A stretch of DNA of 64,000 nucleotides from Streptomyces shenzhenensis (GCF_003688995.1 NZ_PENI01000044.1:1-64000), one strand, 5' to 3'; shown: positions 7,891-17,046, numbered from the stretch's first letter. The notes: generated from the sequence alone by a model not told the origin. A program made the numbers and translations.

Positions 7891-8053
7891 GCGCCGTCCC
7901 TCTCCCCGATCCGAGACGGGACGGGTGCGGCGCGGTGGACCTACGGCGTAGTAAGCAAACATTAGTGGGCCGTGCCCACGGGCGGTGGTCAGGCGCCCAA
8001 CCCTCCAAGCCTAAGCCATGGAACGAAGGGCACCTGACACGCCCACTGCTTAC
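7891..8053 (-). promoter_or_regulatory. Structured RNA spacer rpsN-rpsH with competing strands
   Basis: On the transcript, GUAAGCA-GUGGGC (8053-8041) pairs with GCCCAC (7970-7965), a 7-nt one-sided bulge, then UGCUUAC (7957-7951). It encloses an 11-bp stem (8038-8028 with 7998-7988). A second GUGGGC (7979-7974) can pair with the same GCCCAC through a 3-nt loop, so the two folds exclude each other. A further bulged stem (7891-7900 with 7918-7933) precedes the rpsH start. S8 feedback is a natural hypothesis, unproven. Confidence 0.5.
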
Positions 8054-8084
8054 CGAGAGCCCTGGGAATCCCGAACGGGCGGGA

Positions 8085-8270
8085 TTACCAAGAGCTCTTG
8101 GTCACGCCCGGCAGCTCGCCACGGTGAGCCATCTCACGAAGGCACACGCGGCACAGGCCGAACTTGCGGTACACGGAGTGCGGACGGCCACAGCGCTGGC
8201 AGCGGGTGTAGCCACGCACACCGAACTTGGGCTTGCGAGCAGCCTTGGCAATCAGAGCCTTCTTCGCCAT
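8085..8270 (-). CDS. rpsN: 30S ribosomal protein S14, zinc-binding type Z
   Basis: 61-aa short form of S14 with two zinc-knuckle pairs, CQRC and CRVC (TRCQRCGRPHSVYRKFGLCRVC). The ATG at 8270 with AGGAGG upstream is preferred over an in-frame start nine bases earlier. A longer zinc-free S14 paralogue would be expected elsewhere in a Streptomyces genome. A hairpin (8067-8073 with 8080-8086) overlaps its stop codon. Confidence 0.97.
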   Translation of the reverse strand: MAKKALIAKAARKPKFGVRGYTRCQRCGRPHSVYRKFGLCRVCLREMAHRGELPGVTKSSW

Positions 8271-8275
8271 CTCGC

Positions 8276-8833
8276 TCACGCCTCCTTGAACGGGAAGCCG
8301 AGGTGACGAAGGAGCGCGCGGCCCTCAGCGTCGTTGGTCGCCGTGGTGACCACGGTGATGTCCATACCCCGGACGCGGTCGATCTTGTCCTGGTCGATCT
8401 CGTGGAACATGACCTGCTCGGTGAGACCGAAGGTGTAGTTGCCACGGCCGTCGAACTGCTTGGGGGACAGACCGCGGAAGTCGCGGATGCGCGGCAGCGC
8501 GAGCGACAGGGTGCGGTCCAGGAACTCCCACATGCGGTCGCCACGGAGCGTGACGTGGGCACCGATCGGCTGCCCCTCGCGCAGCTTGAACTGCGCGATG
8601 GACTTGCGGGCCTTGGTGACGGCCGGCTTCTGACCGGTGATCGTGGTGAGGTCGCGGATGGCGCCCTCGATCAGCTTGGAGTCGCGGGCGGCGTCGCCCA
8701 CACCCATGTTGACCACGATCTTGACGAGGCCCGGGATCTGCATGACGTTCTCGTACTTGAACTCGTCACGCAGCTTCGAGGCGATCTCGTCGCGGTACTT
8801 CGTCTTCAGACGCGGAGTGGTGGTGGTAGCCAT
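8276..8833 (-). CDS. rplE: 50S ribosomal protein L5
   Basis: Binds 5S rRNA and contacts P-site tRNA. It is 185 aa with motifs VVNMGVGDAARDSKLIEGA, TGQKPAVTKARKSIAQFKLREG and GMDITVVTTA. The ATG overlaps the rplX stop (ATGA at 8832-8835), indicating translational coupling. Confidence 0.98.
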   Translation of the reverse strand: MATTTTPRLKTKYRDEIASKLRDEFKYENVMQIPGLVKIVVNMGVGDAARDSKLIEGAIRDLTTITGQKPAVTKARKSIAQFKLREGQPIGAHVTLRGDRMWEFLDRTLSLALPRIRDFRGLSPKQFDGRGNYTFGLTEQVMFHEIDQDKIDRVRGMDITVVTTATNDAEGRALLRHLGFPFKEA

Positions 8834-9156
8834 CAGATGTCCTCACCCGTCCGCTTGGCAACGCGGATCTTGTTGCCCTCTTCGTCGAAGCGGTAGCCGA
8901 CACGCGTGACGACCTTCTTGCCGTCCTTCTCCACGACCAGCTGGACGTTGGAGATGTGGACCGGCGCCTCGGTGGTCACGATGCCGCCGGCCTGGGAACC
9001 GCGAGCGGTCGGGCCGGCCTTGGTGTGCTTCTTGACCCGGTTGACACCCTCGACCAGGACGCGGTCCTCGCGCGGGTAAGCGGCAATGACCTTGCCCTGC
9101 TTGCCCTTGTCCTTGCCGGTGATGACCTGGACCAGGTCGCCCTTCTTGATCTTCAT
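8833..9156 (-). CDS. rplX: 50S ribosomal protein L24
   Basis: Assembly initiator of the 50S subunit with a KOW motif at the N-terminus (KKGDLVQVITGKDKGKQGKV). It is 107 aa, begins MKIKKGDLV, and lies 2 nt after rplN. Its stop overlaps the start of rplE. Confidence 0.97.
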   Translation of the reverse strand: MKIKKGDLVQVITGKDKGKQGKVIAAYPREDRVLVEGVNRVKKHTKAGPTARGSQAGGIVTTEAPVHISNVQLVVEKDGKKVVTRVGYRFDEEGNKIRVAKRTGEDI

Positions 9157-9158
9157 GC

Positions 9159-9527
9159 TTACAGCACCTCCGGCGCGAGCGAGATGATCTTCATGAACTT
9201 CTTCTCGCGCAGCTCACGGCCGACCGGGCCGAAGATGCGGGTGCCGCGAGGGTCGCCGTCGTTCTTCAGAATGACGGCGGCGTTCTCGTCGAAGCGGATG
9301 TACGAGCCGTCCGGACGGCGGCGCTCCTTGACGGTGCGAACGATGACCGCCTTGACGACGTCACCCTTCTTCACGTTGCCACCGGGGATCGCGTCCTTGA
9401 CGGTGGCGACGATGACGTCACCGATGCCCGCGTAGCGGCGACCGGAGCCACCGAGCACACGGATGCAAAGGATCTCCTTCGCGCCCGTGTTGTCGGCGAC
9501 ACGCAGCCGCGACTCCTGCTGGATCAC
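9159..9527 (-). CDS. rplN: 50S ribosomal protein L14
   Basis: Large-subunit protein forming an intersubunit bridge. It is 122 aa, begins (GTG) MIQQESRLRVADNTGAKEIL and ends FMKIISLAPEVL. AGGAG lies 6 nt before the GTG at 9527. It is the classical first gene of the spc part, separated from rpsQ by a 104-nt gap with two hairpins. Confidence 0.98.
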   Translation of the reverse strand: MIQQESRLRVADNTGAKEILCIRVLGGSGRRYAGIGDVIVATVKDAIPGGNVKKGDVVKAVIVRTVKERRRPDGSYIRFDENAAVILKNDGDPRGTRIFGPVGRELREKKFMKIISLAPEVL

Positions 9528-9556
9528 GTCTATCTCCTGTTTGTCTGCCGGTTCCC

Positions 9557-9627
9557 GGCAGGGGTTCCTTCACGCAACCCCTGCCGAGCCTGGCGGAACT
9601 GTCCTGCGAGGCAACTGCCCCGCAGGA
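9557..9627 (-). promoter_or_regulatory. Two hairpins in the rpsQ-rplN spacer
   Basis: The gap between the S10 and spc parts carries a 10-bp hairpin (GGCAGGGGTT at 9557-9566 with 9576-9585) and a 7-bp hairpin (9602-9608 with 9621-9627). They mark the only sizeable break before rplN and may act in partial termination or mRNA processing. No U-run follows. Confidence 0.45.
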
Positions 9628-9631
9628 ATTA

Positions 9632-9913
9632 CTACTTGGCCTTCTCGAGGATCTCGACGACGCGCCAGTGCTTGGTGGCGGACAGCTTCCGGGTCTCCAT
9701 CAGGAGGACACGGTCGCCGATGCCGGCAGCGTTCTGCTCGTCGTGCGCCTTGAGCTTGTTGGTACGGCGGATGACCTTGCCGTACAGCGCGTGCTTCACA
9801 CGGTCCTCGACGGCGACGACGACGGTCTTGTCCATCTTGTCGCTGACGACCAGGCCCTCACGGGTCTTGCGGGCGTTGCGCTCGGTCGTTTCAGTCACGT
9901 TGCTCTCGCTCAT
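9632..9913 (-). CDS. rpsQ: 30S ribosomal protein S17
   Basis: Primary rRNA-binding protein of the 30S body. It is 93 aa with a short acidic N-terminal extension (MSESNVTETTERNARK) before the conserved GLVVSDKMDKTVVVAVEDRV core. Its ATG overlaps the rpmC stop (ATGA at 9912-9915). Confidence 0.97.
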   Translation of the reverse strand: MSESNVTETTERNARKTREGLVVSDKMDKTVVVAVEDRVKHALYGKVIRRTNKLKAHDEQNAAGIGDRVLLMETRKLSATKHWRVVEILEKAK

Positions 9914-10137
9914 CAGGCGCTCTCCACCGTTTCGATGCCCAGCTCACGCTCGCGCATCAGGGTGTAGATCCGCGCGATGTCCTTGCGGACCGCCTTCAGA
10001 CGGCCATGGTTCTCAAGCTGACCGGTCGCCGCCTGGAAGCGGAGGTTGAACAGCTCTTCCTTGGCCTCGCGGAGCTTGTCCAGCAGCTCCTCGTTGCCCA
10101 GCTCGCGCAGCTCGGACGCCTTGGTACCGGCCGACAT
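9913..10137 (-). CDS. rpmC: 50S ribosomal protein L29
   Basis: Helical protein at the polypeptide exit tunnel, part of the docking site for SRP and trigger factor. It is 74 aa (MSAGTKASELRELGNEELL...) with the signature KEELFNLRFQAATGQLENH. The ATG at 10137 is used, overlapping the rplP stop; an in-frame GTG directly upstream (10140) would add one residue. Confidence 0.97.
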   Translation of the reverse strand: MSAGTKASELRELGNEELLDKLREAKEELFNLRFQAATGQLENHGRLKAVRKDIARIYTLMRERELGIETVESA

Positions 10138-10556
10138 CACGCTTCACCTGCCTCGCGCTTGACGATCCGGCACTTCATCGGCAGCTTGTGGGCCGCACGG
10201 GTCAGCGCCTCACGGGCGATCTTCTCATTGGGGTACGACAGCTCGAACATCACGCGTCCGGGCTTGACGTTGGCGATCCACCACTCCGGAGAACCCTTAC
10301 CGGAACCCATGCGGGTCTCGGCCGGCTTCTTCGTCAGCGGACGGTCCGGGTAGATGTTGATCCAGACCTTGCCGCCACGCTTGATGTGACGGGTCATGGC
10401 GATACGAGCCGCCTCGATCTGGCGGTTCGTGACGTACGCCGGGGTCAGCGCCTGGATGCCGTACTCGCCGAACGCAACCGTCGTGCCACCCTTGGCAGCG
10501 CCGTCGCGCTTCGGGTGGTGCTGCTTGCGGTGCTTGACCCTACGGGGGATCAGCAT
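10137..10556 (-). CDS. rplP: 50S ribosomal protein L16
   Basis: Protein near the A site and 5S rRNA, needed for late 50S assembly. It is 139 aa, begins MLIPRRVKHRKQHHPKRDG and contains FGEYGIQALTPAYVTNRQIEAARIA and RMGSGKGSPEWWIA. It lies 5 nt after rpsC. Confidence 0.98.
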   Translation of the reverse strand: MLIPRRVKHRKQHHPKRDGAAKGGTTVAFGEYGIQALTPAYVTNRQIEAARIAMTRHIKRGGKVWINIYPDRPLTKKPAETRMGSGKGSPEWWIANVKPGRVMFELSYPNEKIAREALTRAAHKLPMKCRIVKREAGEA

Positions 10557-10561
10557 GTCGG

Positions 10562-11382
<821 letters not shown>

Positions 11383-11383
<1 letters not shown>

Positions 11384-11730
11384 TACCGGGTTCCTTCCTT
11401 GCTGCTGACGACCACGGTGATGTGGCTGGTCCGCTTGCGGATCCGGTAGGCACGGCCCTGGGCCCGCGGGCGGAACCGCTTCAGGGTCGGGCCCTCGTCG
11501 ACGTACGCCTCGGAGACGAACAGCGAGTCGGCGTCGGAGTGGTCGTAGTTGTGCGCGGCGTTGGCGATGGCGCTGTCCAGCACCTTGCCCACCGGCACCG
11601 AGGCTGCCTGCGGAGCGAATCGCAGAACAGCCTGGGCCTCCGTGGCGTCCATGCCACGGATGAGGTCCACCACACGGCGGGCCTTCATGGGCGTGACGCG
11701 GATGTACCGCGCCTGGGCCCTGGCTTCCAT
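11383..11730 (-). CDS. rplV: 50S ribosomal protein L22
   Basis: Lines the nascent-chain tunnel with a long beta-hairpin. It is 115 aa with KARRVVDLIRGMDATEAQAVL and the hairpin-tip region RFRPRAQGRAYRIRKRTSHI. This tip region is where macrolide-resistance changes arise in other bacteria; nothing unusual is evident. Confidence 0.97.
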
Positions 11731-11774
11731 GGTTGTCCCTTCAGAGTTACTTGCTTGTCTGGTGCGATCCGCGC

Positions 11775-12056
11775 CTAGCGGCGCTTCGACTTCCGGTCGT
11801 CCTTGACGTGGCCCCGGAAGGTGCGGGTCGGCGAGAACTCGCCGAGCTTGTGGCCGACCATCGACTCGGTGACGAACACCGGGATGTGGATCTTGCCGTT
11901 GTGCACCGCGATCGTGTGGCCGAGCATGGCCGGGACGATCATCGAGCGACGGGACCAGGTCTTGATGACGTTCTTGGTGCCGGCTTCGTTCTGGGTGTCC
12001 ACCTTCTTCATCAGGTGGTCGTCGACGAAGGGCCCCTTCTTCAAGCTACGAGGCAT
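11775..12056 (-). CDS. rpsS: 30S ribosomal protein S19
   Basis: Head protein next to S13. It is 93 aa (MPRSLKKGPFVDDHLMKKVD ... GHVKDDRKSKRR) with the motifs IKTWSRRSMIVPAMLGHTIAVHNG and KLGEFSPTRTF. It lies 12 nt after rplB and 44 nt before rplV. Confidence 0.98.
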   Translation of the reverse strand: MPRSLKKGPFVDDHLMKKVDTQNEAGTKNVIKTWSRRSMIVPAMLGHTIAVHNGKIHIPVFVTESMVGHKLGEFSPTRTFRGHVKDDRKSKRR

Positions 12057-12068
12057 CTCAACCCGTCC

Positions 12069-12905
12069 TTAGCGCTTCTTGTTCGTCTTGCGGCGGCGGA
12101 CGATGTACTTGTTCGACGCCTTCTTGGGCGAACGAGTACGGCCTTCCTTCTTGCCCCACGGGGACACAGGGTGGCGGCCACCGGAGGTCCGGCCCTCACC
12201 ACCACCGTGCGGGTGGTCCACCGGGTTCATGACCACACCACGGACGGTCGGGCGAACACCCAGCCACCGCTTGCGGCCCGCCTTGCCCCAGTTGATGTTG
12301 CTCTGCTCGGCGTTGCCGACCTCGCCGACAGTGGCGCGGCAGCGGACGTCGACCAGGCGGATCTCACCGGACGGCATGCGCAGGTGGGCCATGGAGCCCT
12401 CCTTCGCGAGCAGCTGCACGGAGGCACCGGCCGAGCGGGCGAACTTGGCGCCGCCGCCCGGACGCAGCTCGATGGCGTGCAGCGTGGTACCGACCGGGAT
12501 GTTGCGCAGGGCGAGGTTGTTGCCCGGCTTGATGTCGGCCCCGGGGCCGTTCTCGACGCGGTCGCCCTGGCTCAGGCCACGCGGCGCGAGGATGTAGCGC
12601 TTCTCGCCGTCCACGTAGTGCAGGAGCGCGATGCGCGCGGTGCGGTTGGGGTCGTACTCGATGTGCGCGACCTTCGCCGGCACGCCGTCCTTGTCGTGCC
12701 GACGGAAGTCGATCACACGGTAGGCGCGCTTGTGTCCGCCACCCTGGTGGCGAACGGTCACACGACCGGCGTTGTTACGGCCGCCCTTGCTGTGCAGGGG
12801 GCGGACCAGCGACTTCTCCGGCGTGGACCGCGTGACCTCGACGAAGTCGGCGACGCTGGCGCCACGACGGCCCGGCGTAGTCGGCTTGTACTTGCGGATT
12901 CCCAT
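12069..12905 (-). CDS. rplB: 50S ribosomal protein L2
   Basis: Large-subunit protein required for subunit association and close to the peptidyl-transferase centre. It is 278 aa, begins MGIRKYKPTTPGRRGASVAD and carries the diagnostic VMNPVDHPHGGGEGRTSGGR loop with the functional His. Its C-terminus is lysine-rich. Confidence 0.99.
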   Translation of the reverse strand: MGIRKYKPTTPGRRGASVADFVEVTRSTPEKSLVRPLHSKGGRNNAGRVTVRHQGGGHKRAYRVIDFRRHDKDGVPAKVAHIEYDPNRTARIALLHYVDGEKRYILAPRGLSQGDRVENGPGADIKPGNNLALRNIPVGTTLHAIELRPGGGAKFARSAGASVQLLAKEGSMAHLRMPSGEIRLVDVRCRATVGEVGNAEQSNINWGKAGRKRWLGVRPTVRGVVMNPVDHPHGGGEGRTSGGRHPVSPWGKKEGRTRSPKKASNKYIVRRRKTNKKR

Positions 12906-12954
12906 TGTCTCTCAGTCCTCGGAAGATTCCCGATTATCTGGACGCTCCGACCGC

Positions 12955-13374
12955 TTACGCGGTCGGACCGCCGAAGATGTCGATGCGGTCGCCCTCGGCG
13001 AGGGTCACGATCGCGCGCTTGGTGGCGGCGCGCTGGCCGAAGCCCGTGCGGGTCCGCTTGCGCTTGCCCTGGCGGTTGATCGTGTTGACCCCGGTGACCT
13101 TGACCGAGAAGACCGCCTGGACGGCCTCCTTGATCTGGGTCTTGTTGGCACGCGGGTCGACGACGAACGTGTACTTGTTCTCGTCGAGGAGCGCGTAGCT
13201 CTTCTCGGACACGACCGGCTTGAGCAGGACGTCACGGGGGTCCGTGTAGGCCTTGCTCGCCGGGGTGACGACGGTGTTCTTGCCCTCGGCGGCGTGGCGC
13301 CTCGCCTTGGCGACGCGCGCGGCCTTGGCGGCCTTGGCGGCCTTCGAGGCGATAGCGGGGTGACGGACAGCCAT
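12955..13374 (-). CDS. rplW: 50S ribosomal protein L23
   Basis: Exit-tunnel protein that docks trigger factor and SRP. It is 139 aa with an Ala/Lys-rich N-terminal extension of about 45 residues typical of Streptomyces. The conserved core DPRDVLLKPVVSEKSYALLD and INRQGKRKRTRTGFGQR follows. The ATG overlaps the rplD stop. Confidence 0.97.
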   Translation of the reverse strand: MAVRHPAIASKAAKAAKAARVAKARRHAAEGKNTVVTPASKAYTDPRDVLLKPVVSEKSYALLDENKYTFVVDPRANKTQIKEAVQAVFSVKVTGVNTINRQGKRKRTRTGFGQRAATKRAIVTLAEGDRIDIFGGPTA

Positions 13375-14039
13375 CAGACCTCGCTCCCTTCGGTGTCATT
13401 GTTCCGCGCAGCAGCTGGCGCGCCGGACACGAAGGACTCGAACGCGGCCTGGGTGAAGACCACGTCGTCCGAGACGAGAACGTCGTACGTGTTCAGCTGG
13501 CCCGGCTCCAGGATGTGCACCTGGGGCAGGTTGCGGGCGGACAGCCACGCGGCCTCGTCGGCGCGGTCGACGACCAGGAGCAGGTTCTTGCGCTCGCTGA
13601 TCTTGCCGAACAGGCTCCTGGCGGCCTTCGTGCTGGGGGCCTCGCCCTCGACCACGCCGGAGACGACGTGGATGCGGCTGTGCCGGGCCCGGTCGGTGAG
13701 GGCACCGCGCAGGGCGGCGGCCTTCATCTTCTTCGGGGTCCGCTGCGAGTAGTCACGCGGCTGCGGGCCGTGCACGACGCCACCGCCGGCGAACTGCGGC
13801 GCACGGGTCGAACCCTGGCGGGCGCGGCCGGTGCCCTTCTGGCGGTACGGCTTCTTGCCACCACCACGGACCTCGCCACGGGTCTTGGTCTTGTGGGTGC
13901 CCTGGCGGGCAGCGGCCAGCTGCGCGACGACGACCTGGTGGATCAGCGGAACGCTGACCTTGGCGTCGAAGATCTCCGCGGGGAGCTCGACGGAACCGGC
14001 CTTCTCGCCCGCCGGCGAAAGGATGTCAACAGTGCTCAT
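13374..14039 (-). CDS. rplD: 50S ribosomal protein L4
   Basis: Tunnel protein and, in E. coli, autoregulator of the S10 operon. It is 221 aa, with the extended loop GEVRGGGKKPYRQKGTGRARQGSTRAPQ and GVVHGPQPRDYSQRTPKK. It lies 8 nt after rplC. Confidence 0.98.
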   Translation of the reverse strand: MSTVDILSPAGEKAGSVELPAEIFDAKVSVPLIHQVVVAQLAAARQGTHKTKTRGEVRGGGKKPYRQKGTGRARQGSTRAPQFAGGGVVHGPQPRDYSQRTPKKMKAAALRGALTDRARHSRIHVVSGVVEGEAPSTKAARSLFGKISERKNLLLVVDRADEAAWLSARNLPQVHILEPGQLNTYDVLVSDDVVFTQAAFESFVSGAPAAARNNDTEGSEV

Positions 14040-14047
14040 CGGTTACC

Positions 14048-14692
14048 TCAGGCCCCCTTGGCCGCGGTGCGGACCAGGACGAGGCCGCCGTTCGGACCGG
14101 GAACCGCGCCCTTGATGAGCAGCAGACCCTTCTCCGCGTCAACGGCGTGGACGGTCAGGTTCTGGGTGGTGACCCGCTCGTTGCCCATGCGACCCGCCAT
14201 GCGGAGGCCCTTGAACACACGACCCGGGGTGGCGCAGCCACCGATGGAGCCGGGGGAGCGGTGCTTGCGCTGGGTACCGTGCCCGGCGCCGAGGCCACGG
14301 AAGTTGTGGCGCTTCATGACACCGGCGAAGCCCTTGCCCTTGCTCTTGCCGGTGACGTCGACCTTGAGGCCGGCCTCGAACACCTCGGCGGTGATCTCCT
14401 GGCCCAGCGTGTACTCGGAGGCGTCCGACGTGCGGATCTCGACGAGGTGACGACGCGGGGTGACGTCGGCCTTGGCGAAGTGACCCTTCAGGGGCTTGTT
14501 CACCTTGCGCGGGTCGATCTCGCCGAAGGCGATCTGGACGGACTCGTAGCCGTCGGCGTCATTGGTACGGACCTGGGTGACGACATTGGGCCCGGCCTTG
14601 ACGACGGTGACGGGAACAACGCGGTTGTTCTCGTCCCACACCTGCGTCATGCCGAGCTTCTCGCCCAGGATGCCCTTGATCTGCTTAGCCAT
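14048..14692 (-). CDS. rplC: 50S ribosomal protein L3
   Basis: Early-assembly protein reaching the peptidyl-transferase centre. It is 214 aa, begins MAKQIKGILGEKLGMTQVWD and contains GKGFAGVMKRHNFRGLGAGHGTQRKHRSPGSIG, where the finger loop holds the Gln methylated in other bacteria. It lies 18 nt after rpsJ. Confidence 0.98.
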   Translation of the reverse strand: MAKQIKGILGEKLGMTQVWDENNRVVPVTVVKAGPNVVTQVRTNDADGYESVQIAFGEIDPRKVNKPLKGHFAKADVTPRRHLVEIRTSDASEYTLGQEITAEVFEAGLKVDVTGKSKGKGFAGVMKRHNFRGLGAGHGTQRKHRSPGSIGGCATPGRVFKGLRMAGRMGNERVTTQNLTVHAVDAEKGLLLIKGAVPGPNGGLVLVRTAAKGA

Positions 14693-14710
14693 CTCTCAGA
14701 TCACCGCGCC

Positions 14711-15019
14711 TCAGAGCTTGATCTCGATGTCGACACCGGCCGGGAGGTCGAGTCGCATCAGAGAGTCAACGGTCTTGGGGGTCGGGTCGAGGATGTCGAT
14801 CAGGCGCTTGTGCGTGCGCATCTCGAAGTGCTCGCGCGAGTCCTTGTACTTGTGCGGCGACTTGATGACGCAGTACACGTTCTTCTCAGTGGGCAGCGGC
14901 ACCGGGCCCGCGACCGACGCACCAGTACGGGTCACCGTCTCGACGATCTTCTTCGCCGAGGAGTCGATGACCTCGTGGTCGTAGGCCTTGAGCCGGATGC
15001 GGATCTTCTGTCCCGCCAT
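14711..15019 (-). CDS. rpsJ: 30S ribosomal protein S10
   Basis: First gene of the S10 operon; S10 is part of the 30S head and, as NusE, a transcription antitermination factor that contacts NusG. It is 102 aa (MAGQKIRIRLKAYDHEVIDS ... GVDIEIKL) with the family signature SPHKYKDSREHFEMRTHKRLIDI. Its leader contains the hairpin motif it shares with rpsL. Confidence 0.98.
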   Translation of the reverse strand: MAGQKIRIRLKAYDHEVIDSSAKKIVETVTRTGASVAGPVPLPTEKNVYCVIKSPHKYKDSREHFEMRTHKRLIDILDPTPKTVDSLMRLDLPAGVDIEIKL

Positions 15020-15077
15020 GGCTACTCAGTAGTCCTGTCTCTTCTTACGCTCCGGAACCCGGTGTTCCCTTCGCCCT

Positions 15078-15104
15078 CTCCGACCCACGCGGTCGGGCGT
15101 GTCG
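15078..15104 (-). promoter_or_regulatory. Conserved leader hairpin motif, rpsJ copy
   Basis: In the transcript, CGACAC plus one variable base is followed by CCCGACCGCGTGGGTCGG and AG. The core folds as CCGACC-GCGTG-GGTCGG. The element lies 59 nt upstream of the rpsJ start and recurs with one mismatch in 27 nt in the rpsL leader (22926-22952). It is a candidate shared regulatory element of two ribosomal operons. Confidence 0.6.
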
Positions 15105-15660
15105 CACCCCCGCTGACACAGATGTCCCTTGTTCGAACATCCCTGGCGGGGAATGCACACGGCCCTTCCGGAACCGCAGACCGGGGACGGAAGGCCCACC
15201 GGGCGCCTGGCCGGTGCCGCGCCGACACTTCCCGGAAGATTCCCGTACGTCCAACCCACATGGGGTTGACGAGTACTGTGGGACTAGCTTCCGGTCCTCC
15301 CGGCGGGAGGCGCACAGCATCAACACTCGACCGAGCAACTCGGACAGTCTGCCACAGTGGGCGGGGGGCTGGCCAATCGAGCGGAAGAGAGTACCCCGGG
15401 GGTGGCATGGGTCAAACCGAGACCCACGGACCGTTCACCCACAACTCGCCGTCGCACACGGTCAGCCCGCCCCCGCGCTCGGACGCGGCGCTCCGCTGTC
15501 CACTGCTCCGCGAGGTGGGCACCGTCCCGAGTGAAGAGGACCTCGGCCGTGGCCGAACCGTCCTCGCGCATCCGCCACTTGGCGGTGCGCCGGATCATCC
15601 GGATCACCGGGGACGGCGCGCCCTGCCTCGCGGGAACCGCCGCACGGGGTGCCGTTCGTC
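15105..15660 (-). other. Gap upstream of rpsJ: promoter region and unassigned sequence
   Basis: No convincing gene is seen between the rpsJ leader and gdhA. The S10 promoter must lie here, but no clear -35/-10 pair with 17-18 nt spacing was found. A frame at 15320-15607 (minus, 95 aa, MIRMIRRTAKWRMREDG...) has Streptomyces-like third positions only in its first half. A sensible continuation, ending DGELWVNGPWVSV, lies in another frame, so it could be the decayed or frameshifted remnant of a small gene. Confidence 0.3.
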
Positions 15661-17046
15661 TCAGATGACGCCCTGTGCCAGCATCGCGTCGGCGACCCGC
15701 TCGAAGCCGGCGATGTTCGCGCCGGTCACATAGTCGCCGGGGAAGCCGTAGCGTTCGGCGGTCTCATGACACGTGGTGTGGATGTCCGCCATGATGCGGG
15801 CCAGTTCCTCCTCGACACGGGCGGCCCCCCACGCGGTGCGTGACGCGTTCTGTGCCATCTCCAGGGCGCTGACCGCGACCCCGCCCGCGTTCGCCGCCTT
15901 GCCGGGGCCGAAGGCCACCCCCGCGCGCTGGAACAGGTGCACGGCCTGCGGTGTCGTCGGCATGTTCGCGCCCTCCGACACCGCCTTCACACCGTTGCGG
16001 ACGAGGGTGGCCGCGTCGTTCTCGTCCAGCTCGTTCTGCGTCGCCGCCGGCAGCGCGACATCGGCCGGGACGTCCCAGACCCGCCCGCCGGACACGAACC
16101 GCGCGGACCCGCCCCTGCGCTCGGCGTAGGTACTGATCCGGCCGCGTTCGACCTCCTTGACCTGCTTGAGCAGATCCAGGTCGATGCCCTTGTCGTCGAC
16201 CACGTACCCGCTGGAGTCCGAGCAGGTCAGCGGGTTCGCACCGAGGGCGAGCAGCTTCTCTATGGTGTAGATGGCGACGTTTCCCGAGCCGGAGACGACC
16301 GCCGTCCGGCCCTCCAGGTCCTCGCCCCGCACGCGCAGCATCTCCGCCGCGAACAGCACGTTCCCGTACCCGGTCGCCTCGGGCCGGATCAGGGACCCGC
16401 CCCAGTGCGGGCCCTTGCCGGTGAGGACGCCGGACTCCCAGCGGTTGGTGATCCGCCGGTACTGGCCGAACAGGTAACCGATCTCACGGGTGCCGACGCC
16501 GATGTCACCCGCCGGCACGTCGGTGTGCTCACCGATGTGCCGATACAGCTCCGTCATGAACGACTGGCAGAACCGCATGACCTCCGTGTCGCTGCGGCCG
16601 TGCGGGTCGAAGTCGCTGCCGCCCTTGCCGCCGCCGATGCCGAGCCCGGTGAGCGCGTTCTTGAAGATCTGCTCGAAACCGAGGAACTTCACGATGCCGA
16701 GGTTCACCGACGGGTGGAAGCGCAGGCCCCCCTTGTACGGGCCGAGCGCGCTGTTGAACTCGACACGGAAACCGCGGTTGACGTGGACCCGGCCGTGATC
16801 GTCCTGCCACGGCACCCGGAAGATGATCTGCCGCTCCGGCTCGCACAGCCGCTCGACGAGTCCCGGCTCCGCGTACTCCGGACGGGCCGCGAGCACCGGC
16901 GCGAGCGTCTCCAGCACCTCGCGGACGGCCTGGTGGAACTCGGGTTGGGCCGGGTTGCGATGCTCGATCTCGGTCCGCACGATGTCCAGTGAGGACGGCG
17001 AGGGCAGCAGGGTCGGCGAGAGTCTCGCTTCGGATCGGGTGGTCAC
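15661..17046 (-). CDS. gdhA: NADP-type glutamate dehydrogenase
   Basis: Forms glutamate from 2-oxoglutarate and ammonium using NADPH. It is 461 aa. The substrate-binding segment GPYKGGLRFHPSVN begins near residue 102, the catalytic Lys is in GIGGGKGGSDFDP near 141, and the Rossmann motif VVSGSGNVAIYT is near 250. Starts at GTG 17046 with AGGGG just upstream. The length and the KGGSDFDP form fit the hexameric NADP enzyme. In Streptomyces the gene is under GlnR nitrogen control; a palindrome upstream is listed separately. Confidence 0.96.
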   Translation of the reverse strand: MTTRSEARLSPTLLPSPSSLDIVRTEIEHRNPAQPEFHQAVREVLETLAPVLAARPEYAEPGLVERLCEPERQIIFRVPWQDDHGRVHVNRGFRVEFNSALGPYKGGLRFHPSVNLGIVKFLGFEQIFKNALTGLGIGGGKGGSDFDPHGRSDTEVMRFCQSFMTELYRHIGEHTDVPAGDIGVGTREIGYLFGQYRRITNRWESGVLTGKGPHWGGSLIRPEATGYGNVLFAAEMLRVRGEDLEGRTAVVSGSGNVAIYTIEKLLALGANPLTCSDSSGYVVDDKGIDLDLLKQVKEVERGRISTYAERRGGSARFVSGGRVWDVPADVALPAATQNELDENDAATLVRNGVKAVSEGANMPTTPQAVHLFQRAGVAFGPGKAANAGGVAVSALEMAQNASRTAWGAARVEEELARIMADIHTTCHETAERYGFPGDYVTGANIAGFERVADAMLAQGVI

